Source of the DNA: UBA8949 sp942493365
GTDB lineage: Bacteria; Bacillota; Clostridia; Saccharofermentanales; UBA5734
Assembly: GCA_942493365.1 (NCBI GenBank)
Contig: OW818697.1
Span: 744,001-808,000, forward strand
Direction of reading: 5' to 3'
Length of the DNA: 64,000 nt
A model generated the notes under the pieces. That model was not told where the DNA came from. It saw only the letters and a program-made list of their open reading frames with translations, and made no database searches. The position numbers and the translations under genes were made by a program. Position 1 is the first letter of the stretch, and each line of letters opens with the position of its first letter. Positions 1 through 6,818 of this stretch are shown here, piece after piece.

Positions 1-32
1 CAAAAACCCGCAGATTATATGAGGAACGACCG

Positions 33-1343
33 ATGAACACCCTGCGAGCGGCTTTTCACACCTTGGGCTGCAAAACCAATCATTATGAAACCGACGCCAT
101 CTGCCAGCAGTTTTGCCAGGCAGGCTTTGCAGTTGTGCCGTTCAACAGCTTCGCGGACGTCTATCTGGTCAATACCTGCACAGTGACCGGTGAAGCGGGA
201 CGCAAGTCGATGCAGATGCTGCGACGGGCGCGCAAGGTCAACCCCCAGGCCGTCGTCGTGGCGCTGGGCTGCCATGCCGAGCTGACCGATGGTCTGGCCG
301 GCGCCGACATCGTCATCGGCACGACCGGCAAAAAGCAGGCTCTACAACAGGTCTGCCGCGAACTGGAACGGCGTGGCGCAGCGCCACCCTTGGCGGTGGC
401 AGTAGCCGATGACGCGGCAAGCAAACCCGGTGACTTTGAGGAATTCGGACCCGTCGATCATCAATCGGAAACGCGGGCCTATGTCAAAATCGAAGACGGC
501 TGCGACAATTTTTGCGCCTACTGCGCCATCCCCCTGGCCCGCGGTCACGTCCGCAGCCGTGACGCGTCGGCGGTGCTGGCCGAAGCTGCCGCGCTGGCAG
601 CGGCTGGTTATCGGGAGATCGTGCTGACCGGCATCCACATCTGTTCATACGGTGCCGACCGCGGCCTGCCCAGTCACGCCGTCATGGCGCTGGCGAACGA
701 AATGGCCGCCATTGACGGCATTGAGCGCATCCGCCTGGGGTCGCTGGAACCCCAATCGGTCACGCCGGCATTTCTCGCCGCCTCCCGCGCCAACCCCAAG
801 GTGCTGCCGCATTTCCATCTCTCGCTGCAGAGCGGCAGCGACAGCGTGCTGGCGCGCATGAACCGCCGCTACACCACCCAGCAATACCGTGAGGTCGTCG
901 CCCGTCTGCGCGACACCTACGACCATCCCGGCCTGACCACCGATGTCATCGTCGGCTTTCCCGGCGAAACGGCAGCCGAACACGAAGCCAGCCTGGCCTT
1001 TTGCCGCGAAATCGGCTTTTCACGTCTTCATATCTTCCGCTTCTCACGCCGCGAAGGCACGGTCGCGGCTGACCTGCCCGGGCAGATCGACCCGCTGACA
1101 GCGGCCAGTCGCAGCCAGGTAATGATCGAGCTGGCGGACGAATTGGCCTTGAATTTTCATCAGTTTCAGGTCGGCCGTCCGCAGGCCATCCTGCTGGAGC
1201 GCCTGCGCCCCGACGGCTTGTTTGAAGGCTACTCACCGGAATACGTGCCAATCCGCACGCCGGCACAACCGGGCAGGGCCGAGGGACAGATCATCACCCT
1301 GACCGGGGTTGAGGCGACACACGAAATTTTGTTGTGTCGATAA
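33..1343 (+). CDS. mtaB: tRNA (t6A37) methylthiotransferase MtaB
   Basis: This is a radical-SAM methylthiotransferase of about normal family length (436 residues). MtaB converts t6A to ms2t6A at position 37 of ANN-decoding tRNAs. The N-terminal MTTase domain carries three cluster cysteines, near residues 13 (TLGCKTN), 49 (NTCTVT) and 80 (LGCHAE). The radical-SAM triad CDNFCAYC lies near residue 156, and the C-terminal part fits a TRAM-like domain. The MtaB clade rather than MiaB or RimO is chosen from the TLGCKTN start and overall pattern. The ATG at 33 has a GAGGAACG ribosome site 6-12 bases upstream. It is the first gene in the window, so any upstream operon partner is not visible. Confidence 0.93.
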   Translation: MNTLRAAFHTLGCKTNHYETDAICQQFCQAGFAVVPFNSFADVYLVNTCTVTGEAGRKSMQMLRRARKVNPQAVVVALGCHAELTDGLAGADIVIGTTGKKQALQQVCRELERRGAAPPLAVAVADDAASKPGDFEEFGPVDHQSETRAYVKIEDGCDNFCAYCAIPLARGHVRSRDASAVLAEAAALAAAGYREIVLTGIHICSYGADRGLPSHAVMALANEMAAIDGIERIRLGSLEPQSVTPAFLAASRANPKVLPHFHLSLQSGSDSVLARMNRRYTTQQYREVVARLRDTYDHPGLTTDVIVGFPGETAAEHEASLAFCREIGFSRLHIFRFSRREGTVAADLPGQIDPLTAASRSQVMIELADELALNFHQFQVGRPQAILLERLRPDGLFEGYSPEYVPIRTPAQPGRAEGQIITLTGVEATHEILLCR

Positions 1344-1371
1344 TGCAAAAGCCTGGGGTTCGTGATATGAT
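1343..1371 (+). promoter_or_regulatory. Predicted extended -10 promoter for ireB
   Basis: TGATATGAT at 1363-1371 is an extended -10 element (TGn plus TATGAT). A weak -35 (ATGCAA, 1343-1348) sits 17 bases before the hexamer. It lies in the short gap between mtaB and ireB, so it would start an ireB-led transcript. Confidence 0.4.
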
Positions 1372-1409
1372 TAAATATACAGCAGGCTGATTTGGGAGGT
1401 GTTCAAAAC

Positions 1410-1661
1410 ATGATTGACAATGAGACAGCACGGTTCGAGATGGGCGCTGACAATAGCCGCGAAGCTCGGGAAATCATGCAGGAGGTTCTGGCCGCCCTGC
1501 GCGAGAAAGGCTATAACCCCGTCAACCAGTTGGTCGGCTACTTTCTGTCCGGCGATCCGACGTATATTACCAACCACAACGGTGCCCGCGCCGTCATCCG
1601 CCGGATGGAGCGCGACGAACTTCTGGAGAATATTATCAAAGAATACATCGCTGGTATCTGA
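1410..1661 (+). CDS. ireB: IreB family regulatory phosphoprotein (DUF965)
   Basis: An 83-residue protein that matches IreB in size and sequence, including the core YNPVNQLVGYFLSGDPTYIT and a basic GARAVIRRMERDELL helix. In Enterococcus, IreB is phosphorylated by the serine/threonine kinase IreK and controls cell-envelope stress and cephalosporin resistance. The role here is inferred from the family. The start is set at the ATG at 1410, ten bases after GGGAGGT; a TTG at 1392 lies before this ribosome site and is rejected. The order ireB, ruvX, DUF1292 is typical of Clostridia, here with an aldo/keto reductase inserted. Confidence 0.93.
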   Translation: MIDNETARFEMGADNSREAREIMQEVLAALREKGYNPVNQLVGYFLSGDPTYITNHNGARAVIRRMERDELLENIIKEYIAGI

Positions 1662-1672
1662 TTCTGGACGGC

Positions 1673-2677
1673 ATGCAGCAACGCACGCTGGGTCGCTCTG
1701 GCCTGGCGGTTTCCCGCCTTTGCTTTGGCACGTTGACCCTGAGCCCCTCGCAGGCCGGTTTTTCGGCTGAAGAAGGCGGGGAGCTTTTGGCGTATGCCTG
1801 GCAGCGCGGCATCACCTTCTGGGATACCGCGGAAATTTACGACACCTATCCGCACATTCATGAGGCTCTGAAAAAAATGAACCAACCGCCGGTCATCTGC
1901 ACCAAGACCTATGCCTGGGACAGAGCATCGGCATCGGCCAGCCTCGAGAAGGCCCGGCGGGCGATGGACCTGGATGTGATTGATATCGTGCTGCTCCACG
2001 AACAAGAGTCCTGCCTGACGATGGATGGCCACCGCGAAGCCTTCGCCTGGCTGCTCGAGCAGAAGAACCGCGGCCGGATTCGCGCGGTCGGCCTGTCGAC
2101 GCATGCGGTTGAGCCGGTCGCGGCGCTGGCCGCTGCGGCCGATCGTTCGGTCAGCAAACCGTCCATCTGGCAGGGCATCGACCCCGGCCCCTACCGTGAG
2201 GCCGATGTCATCCATCCGCTGCTCAATCTGGCAGGCCTTGGTCTGCTGGACGGTACGGCCGACGATATGGTTGCCGCCTGCTCGGCGGCGCATGCGGCCG
2301 GACTTGGCATCTTCGGCATGAAAATGCTGGGCGGCGGTCATTTGCTGTCGCGGTTCGACGAGGCCGCCGAATTTGCGCTGGGGCTCGCCTGCGCTGATGC
2401 CTACGCGGTCGGGATGCAGGACCGCGCCGAAATTGATATGAACGTTGCTCTCTTCAGTGGCCAGCCCATCGACCCCGCGCTGCTGGCCCAGACGCGCCGC
2501 CGCCGCCGCCGGCTGGCGATCGGCGACTGGTGCACCGGCTGTGGAGCCTGTGTCAGCCGCTGCGGCGAAAAGGCCCTGCGGATTGAGCACGGGCACGTCG
2601 TGGTGGACGGCGATCGATGTATTTTTTGCGGCTACTGCGCGACGGTGTGTCGTGATTTTGTGATCAAGGTGGTTTAA
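1673..2677 (+). CDS. Aldo/keto reductase with C-terminal ferredoxin domain
   Basis: Residues 1-270 form an aldo/keto reductase barrel, with LGRSGLAVSRLCFGTLT at the start, the active-site region FWDTAEIYDTYPHIHEAL, and GIFGMKMLGGG late. A small 4Fe-4S domain follows at about 286-330, with CTGCGACVSRC and CIFCGYCATVC, that is two CxxCxxCxxxC motifs. Fe-S aldo/keto reductases are common in anaerobes but their substrates are mostly unknown. The stop codon TAA is followed directly by the ruvX ATG, so the two are cotranscribed. The first cluster lacks the proline that usually follows the fourth cysteine. Confidence 0.85.
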   Translation: MQQRTLGRSGLAVSRLCFGTLTLSPSQAGFSAEEGGELLAYAWQRGITFWDTAEIYDTYPHIHEALKKMNQPPVICTKTYAWDRASASASLEKARRAMDLDVIDIVLLHEQESCLTMDGHREAFAWLLEQKNRGRIRAVGLSTHAVEPVAALAAAADRSVSKPSIWQGIDPGPYREADVIHPLLNLAGLGLLDGTADDMVAACSAAHAAGLGIFGMKMLGGGHLLSRFDEAAEFALGLACADAYAVGMQDRAEIDMNVALFSGQPIDPALLAQTRRRRRRLAIGDWCTGCGACVSRCGEKALRIEHGHVVVDGDRCIFCGYCATVCRDFVIKVV

Positions 2678-3127
2678 ATGGACGTGAAGGCAGCCAGCGG
2701 CAAATGGATGGGGATTGATTACGGCGATGCCCGCATCGGCATCGCGGTCAGCGACTCGCTGGGCATGCTGGCCCGCGGCATTGAGACCATTCGCTGGAAC
2801 GGGATCGATTTGGCGTGGGCCTTGAACCGCATTGTCGAGCTGGTCCGCGAACATCAGATTGTCGGGCTGGTCATCGGCATTCCGCGGCGAACCGACGGCA
2901 AACCCGGTGCCTCAGAAGAAAAAGCGCGTCACTTGGCCGGCGAACTGGCGGCGCTCACCGGGTTGGAACCGGTGCTCAAAGACGAACGTTACACCACGGT
3001 GCTGGCCGCTCGCGTCATGCGGGAAACCGGCATCCGATCGCAACGCCGCAACGAGGTGATCGATCAGATTGCCGCAGAAATAATCCTCCAGGAGTATCTT
3101 GAAAGTCGTCGCAAACCCGACCACTGA
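2678..3127 (+). CDS. ruvX: Putative Holliday junction resolvase RuvX (YqgF)
   Basis: A 149-residue RNase H-fold protein. The catalytic block GIDYGDARIGIAVSD is near residues 13-27, DERYTT near 101, and the last acidic motif IDQIAAEIILQEYL near the end. YqgF-family proteins act on pre-16S rRNA 5' ends and/or Holliday junctions. The start codon abuts the stop of the preceding reductase with no space, indicating translational coupling. Confidence 0.92.
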   Translation: MDVKAASGKWMGIDYGDARIGIAVSDSLGMLARGIETIRWNGIDLAWALNRIVELVREHQIVGLVIGIPRRTDGKPGASEEKARHLAGELAALTGLEPVLKDERYTTVLAARVMRETGIRSQRRNEVIDQIAAEIILQEYLESRRKPDH

Positions 3128-3129
3128 TG

Positions 3130-3138
3130 TGATATAAT
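3130..3138 (+). promoter_or_regulatory. Predicted extended -10 promoter for the DUF1292 pair
   Basis: TGATATAAT is a perfect extended -10 overlapping the end of ruvX. No good -35 is visible 16-18 bases upstream, which is tolerated for extended -10 promoters. Confidence 0.5.
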
Positions 3139-3163
3139 GATGTGCAGTCCGTTATGGATATGA

Positions 3164-3182
3164 AAACTGGCCAGGCCAGTTT
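3164..3182. promoter_or_regulatory. 19-bp perfect dyad in the DUF1292 leader
   Basis: AAACTGGCC-A-GGCCAGTTT is a perfect palindrome about 30 bases after the extended -10 and just before the AGGAGG ribosome site. It could be an operator. In RNA it could fold as a 7-bp stem with a 5-base loop close to the ribosome site. Confidence 0.45.
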
Positions 3183-3201
3183 ACTTCAGGAGGAAACAAC
3201 C

Positions 3202-3588
3202 ATGTTTGAAGATGACGAGAAGACCTGCGGTTGCGGGCATGATCATGAAGAAAAAGACAGTGAAAATTGCGATTGCGGCTGTGGCTGCGGCGAAGAAGGC
3301 GAAATGGGTGATAGCGTCATCACGATGACTGACACCGAAACCGGTGAAGAATACCAATTTGTCATCGCGGATGATTTCGCATTTGAAGACGAACATTACT
3401 GCGTACTGGTCACGATGGACGAGGAAGCTGAGCCGGAAATGATTATCACCCGCGTCGTGACGATGGAAGACGGAACCGAAGGGCTGATGAGCCTGGACGA
3501 TTCCGAGTACGATCGTGTCTACGCTGAATATGAACGGATCTGCGAGGAAGATACAGATGAAGACGAGGACGACGAAGAAGAAAAATGA
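3202..3588 (+). CDS. DUF1292 family protein with acidic, Cys/His-rich N-terminus
   Basis: A very acidic 128-residue protein. The N-terminus is rich in Cys and His (CGCGHDHEE, CDCGCGCGEE) and could bind metal. A DUF1292 core follows (SVITMTDTETGEEYQFVIAD) and the tail is almost all Asp/Glu. DUF1292 proteins such as YrzB are widespread next to ruvX in Firmicutes and have no known function. The start is the ATG at 3202 after AGGAGGAAACAACC; an earlier start at 3142 lacks a ribosome site and would include the dyad. Confidence 0.85.
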   Translation: MFEDDEKTCGCGHDHEEKDSENCDCGCGCGEEGEMGDSVITMTDTETGEEYQFVIADDFAFEDEHYCVLVTMDEEAEPEMIITRVVTMEDGTEGLMSLDDSEYDRVYAEYERICEEDTDEDEDDEEEK

Positions 3589-3898
3589 GTCGACCGCACC
3601 AGCCCATGACGACCAGACATCTCGCGAGGATGTGCTGGCCGTTTTGGTTGATGTTGACAACGGCCATGAATTCTACATGTCGATGATCGACTCCTTCCAA
3701 ATGAAGGGGCACGAGTATGTCGTCATGTACAATTATGAACCGGACGACGGCCGCCATGTTGATCCGGAAATTACGATTTTACGATCGGAACGCCACACCA
3801 GCGGCGAACAGTTCTATATGTCGATCAAAAACCGACTGGAACTGGACGCGGCTTTTGACGTGTTTTACAGTCGTTTCGAGGAAGCCGGCGGGCTCTAA
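3557..3898 (+). CDS. Second DUF1292-like protein
   Basis: A 113-residue protein that overlaps the previous gene by 32 bases in another frame. It shares the DUF1292 layout: DVLAVLVDVDNGHEFYMSMI, a central FQMKGHEYVVMYNYEPD strand pair, and an acidic C-terminus. A lysine-rich start (MKTRTTKKK) is read out of the DNA that encodes the acidic tail of its neighbour. The ATG at 3557 has GAGGAAG six bases upstream; earlier in-frame codons lack a ribosome site. It is probably a paralogue of the upstream gene. Function unknown. Confidence 0.75.
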   Translation: MKTRTTKKKNESTAPAHDDQTSREDVLAVLVDVDNGHEFYMSMIDSFQMKGHEYVVMYNYEPDDGRHVDPEITILRSERHTSGEQFYMSIKNRLELDAAFDVFYSRFEEAGGL

Positions 3899-3909
3899 GG
3901 TGAGACAGC

Positions 3910-4842
3910 ATGATTAACGAAGGGTATCCCCCTTTCACTGTCCAGGACATCCCGCAATACAATCTGCTCCATCAGGCCAGCCGATCGGAGATCTCTGATG
4001 CCTGCCCGAACAGCCGGATTGCCTGGAATTCCGGATTCAATTATCAAAAGGTCATGATCGAAGGCTGTATGTGCCTGTTGACCGGTGACTGTGTTTTCAC
4101 CTCCCCGCACTTGGCCTGGCCGATCGGTCCGCTGAACGCCGACCGCCTGAAAATCATCATCGATACCCTGTGGCCGTTTTTCGCCGCCCGTGAATGGCCT
4201 TTTCGCATGCTGTACATCGATCAGGCCAATCTGCCGCTAATTCAAGCCTTGCCGGGCTATCAGGTCCAGGTGAGCCACAATCCCAATTTTTCCGATTATG
4301 TTTACGATGCCGGAGAATTGCGACAGCTCACAGGCAAAGCGCTGCACAGCAAGCGCAACCACGTCAGCAAATTTGTCCGACGCAATCCGGACTATCAATA
4401 TCGGGCTATTCAGGCGGCTGACCGCGACGCGGCGCTGGCGCTGGTCGAAACCTGGTGCAAGGACAAGGACATCGACTGTCACAACCTTTGTCAGAGCGAT
4501 TACCGGGCCATCGAAGCGTTGTTTGACAACTTCAACCATCTGGACATTCGCGGCGGCACGATTCACATCGGTGAAAAACTGGCGGCCTTCTCCCTCGGCG
4601 CGATGCCCTGGAGCGATACCGCGATCATCGACTTTGAAAAGGCCGACCCATCGTATGATGGGATTTTTGCGGCGATTAACAAGCTGGTTCTGGAAAATGA
4701 ATTTCCGGACGCCCTCTTTGTCAACCGGGAGGAAGACATGGGCATTTTGGGACTGCGCAAGTCCAAACTCTCCTACGGACCGATCCGCATGATCGACAAA
4801 TATGAGGTTGCAATCCAAAAAGAAGGCGCATCGCTAGCATAA
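3910..4842 (+). CDS. DUF2156 (phosphatidylglycerol lysyltransferase C-terminal-like) protein
   Basis: A 310-residue protein with a tandem GNAT-like fold of the DUF2156 family. The characteristic stretch LTGKALHSKRNHVSKFVRR is near residues 140-158, and FVNREEDMGILGLRKSKLS near 275-293. Related domains form the cytosolic aminoacyl-transfer half of MprF, but this protein lacks the MprF membrane part, so the substrate is unknown. The ATG at 3910 follows AAGGTGAGACAGC. Confidence 0.8.
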   Translation: MINEGYPPFTVQDIPQYNLLHQASRSEISDACPNSRIAWNSGFNYQKVMIEGCMCLLTGDCVFTSPHLAWPIGPLNADRLKIIIDTLWPFFAAREWPFRMLYIDQANLPLIQALPGYQVQVSHNPNFSDYVYDAGELRQLTGKALHSKRNHVSKFVRRNPDYQYRAIQAADRDAALALVETWCKDKDIDCHNLCQSDYRAIEALFDNFNHLDIRGGTIHIGEKLAAFSLGAMPWSDTAIIDFEKADPSYDGIFAAINKLVLENEFPDALFVNREEDMGILGLRKSKLSYGPIRMIDKYEVAIQKEGASLA

Positions 4843-4854
4843 AGGAGACAATCG

Positions 4855-5769
4855 ATGGAACAGACTACCCAGCCGGACATCCTTGTCATGAAACCTCAGA
4901 GTTTCAGAGCTCGGACCATTCTGATTCCCCTGCTCTTTGTCGGCATGCATTTTGTGATGTCATTTTTGATTCTTATGGTTTTTTTCGGGTTCGCTTATTT
5001 CAATGAGTTAACGGTCAGAGGTTTTTCGCAAAGTCAAAGCGACATCATGGCACTGTTGAACGCGGCCTTCACAAGTGTTCTGCAGAATCAAACAATCATC
5101 GTCACGATCCTGGCAGCCTGCCTGATCCCGATCTGCCTGGTCTTCTTGAAGCTTAACGCCAAACGTGATGCACGCATCCTGATGAATGAAAAAATGCGGC
5201 TGGTCGATCTGCTGCCGGCGCTGGCCATGATGCTGGGCACGCTGGGCGTGGTCAACCTTTGGTTTGAATTGATGGAGTATTTGAGGTCCATGGTGCCCTT
5301 CGTCGATAAATTAATGAGCGATTACCAAGGCACTTCCGACGCGCTGTCGCCGGCCGTCGGCTTCTTTTGGCAAATCCTCGGCATCAGCATCCTGGTGCCG
5401 ATCGCCGAAGAACTGATCTTTCGCGGCATCGTGCAGGGCGAGCTGCGCAAAGCCATGCCGGCCTGGGCAGCCATCGTCATTCAGGGTGTGGTGTTTGGCC
5501 TTTATCACATGCAGCCCATTCAGTCGACATACGCCATCCTGGCCGGACTGGTGCTGGGCCTGGCTTACCACTGGTCGCGCTCCATCCTGGTGCCGATCGC
5601 CATGCACTGCCTGTTCAACTTTTTTGGCGGTGCGTTACCCTACATGCTCGATGAACGGAGCAACAGTATTCTGAGCATGGCTGAAATCGCCTTCATCATG
5701 GTCGCCGTCATCGCCTTTTTCTTCCTCAAATCCAATCGCCGCAAAGAAATCCAATACAGAACGGAGTGA
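4855..5769 (+). CDS. CPBP family intramembrane glutamic protease
   Basis: A 304-residue multi-pass membrane protein. The CPBP/Abi signature is present: PIAEELIFRG (EExxxR) near residue 181, HMQPIQSTYAILAGLVLG near 218, and MHCLFNFFGG near 251. Hydrophobic segments are visible at about 22-48, 78-97, 118-135, 168-182 and 276-294. Family members are Rce1-like proteases, some involved in peptide maturation or immunity. No peptide substrate is encoded next door. AAGGAGACAATCG precedes the ATG. Confidence 0.87.
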   Translation: MEQTTQPDILVMKPQSFRARTILIPLLFVGMHFVMSFLILMVFFGFAYFNELTVRGFSQSQSDIMALLNAAFTSVLQNQTIIVTILAACLIPICLVFLKLNAKRDARILMNEKMRLVDLLPALAMMLGTLGVVNLWFELMEYLRSMVPFVDKLMSDYQGTSDALSPAVGFFWQILGISILVPIAEELIFRGIVQGELRKAMPAWAAIVIQGVVFGLYHMQPIQSTYAILAGLVLGLAYHWSRSILVPIAMHCLFNFFGGALPYMLDERSNSILSMAEIAFIMVAVIAFFFLKSNRRKEIQYRTE

Positions 5770-5775
5770 TTGAAC

Positions 5776-6795
5776 ATGGTACGATTTGAAGATAACCTGG
5801 CTGTTCCTGCCAATTACCGATCCAAGATGGACGTCCGGGAAACCGAGATCGCCATCAAATTGATCAAAGATCAGTTTGAGACCCAGCTCGCCGACACGCT
5901 TAATCTGACCCGCGTTTCGGCACCGCTTTATGTTCGCCCGGAAACCGGCCTCAACGACAATCTCAACGGCATCGAACGGCCGGTCAGTTTTGACATCAAG
6001 GACATCGGCGCTGACGTCGAGGTTGTGCAGTCCCTCGCCAAATGGAAGCGCATGGCGCTTTCACGCTACGGCTTCCGGCCGGGTGAGGGCCTCTACACTG
6101 ACATGAACGCCATCCGGCGTGATGAAGTCCTCGACAACATGCACTCGGTTTATGTCGACCAATGGGACTGGGAGCTGATCATCACCCGCGAACAGCGCAC
6201 GACCGAGACGCTCAAGGCGGTTGTACTGGACCTTTACCGCTGTTTCCACCGCATCGAAAACCACATCCTGCGCTATTACCCGGACCTCGAACGCAAATTG
6301 CCGCCGGAGTTGTTTTTCATTACATCACAAGAGCTGGAAGACCGCTATCCCAGTCTGACCCCCCGCCAGCGCGAAGATGAAATCTGCCGAATCAAAAAGG
6401 CCGTTTTCGTGCAGCAGATCGGCGAAAAACTCAAAAGCGGCATCGCGCACGACGGCCGCGCGCCCGATTATGATGACTGGCTGCTCAACGGCGACCTGCT
6501 GTTCTGGTATCCGACGCTTGAGCGGTCCTTTGAGATTTCCTCGATGGGTATCCGTGTTGACGAGACATCCATGCGTGAACAGCTGATCAAAGCCGGCTGC
6601 ACGGAACGCCTGAATCTCGACTTTCATCAAAAGATCATGAATACCACCCTGCCGTTCACCATCGGCGGCGGCATCGGTCAGTCCAGACTTTGCATGTTTT
6701 ACCTGGACAAAGCCCATATTGGCGAGGTGCAAGCCTCGGTCTGGCCGGTAAACATGCTGGCAGCCTGTCAGCAGTACGGCATTGTTTTACTGTAG
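5776..6795 (+). CDS. asnA: Aspartate--ammonia ligase AsnA
   Basis: A 339-residue enzyme with the class II synthetase-like AsnA fold, which makes asparagine from aspartate, ammonia and ATP. Diagnostic stretches include RVSAPLYVRPETGLNDNLNG, PVSFDIKD, YVDQWDWE and the C-terminal IGGGIGQSRLCMF. The start is the ATG at 5776 (GGAG nine bases upstream); the TTG at 5770 would place the ribosome site too close. It directly follows the CPBP gene, with no T-box leader visible between them. Confidence 0.95.
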   Translation: MVRFEDNLAVPANYRSKMDVRETEIAIKLIKDQFETQLADTLNLTRVSAPLYVRPETGLNDNLNGIERPVSFDIKDIGADVEVVQSLAKWKRMALSRYGFRPGEGLYTDMNAIRRDEVLDNMHSVYVDQWDWELIITREQRTTETLKAVVLDLYRCFHRIENHILRYYPDLERKLPPELFFITSQELEDRYPSLTPRQREDEICRIKKAVFVQQIGEKLKSGIAHDGRAPDYDDWLLNGDLLFWYPTLERSFEISSMGIRVDETSMREQLIKAGCTERLNLDFHQKIMNTTLPFTIGGGIGQSRLCMFYLDKAHIGEVQASVWPVNMLAACQQYGIVLL

Positions 6796-6818
6796 AAAGA
6801 CGAAAGAGGCAGGGCAAG

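Noticed and set aside
4855..5769. The CPBP protease considered as part of a bacteriocin maturation or immunity locus
   Set aside because: There is no small precursor peptide, LanM or radical-SAM maturase, or exporter nearby. Its neighbours are housekeeping genes.
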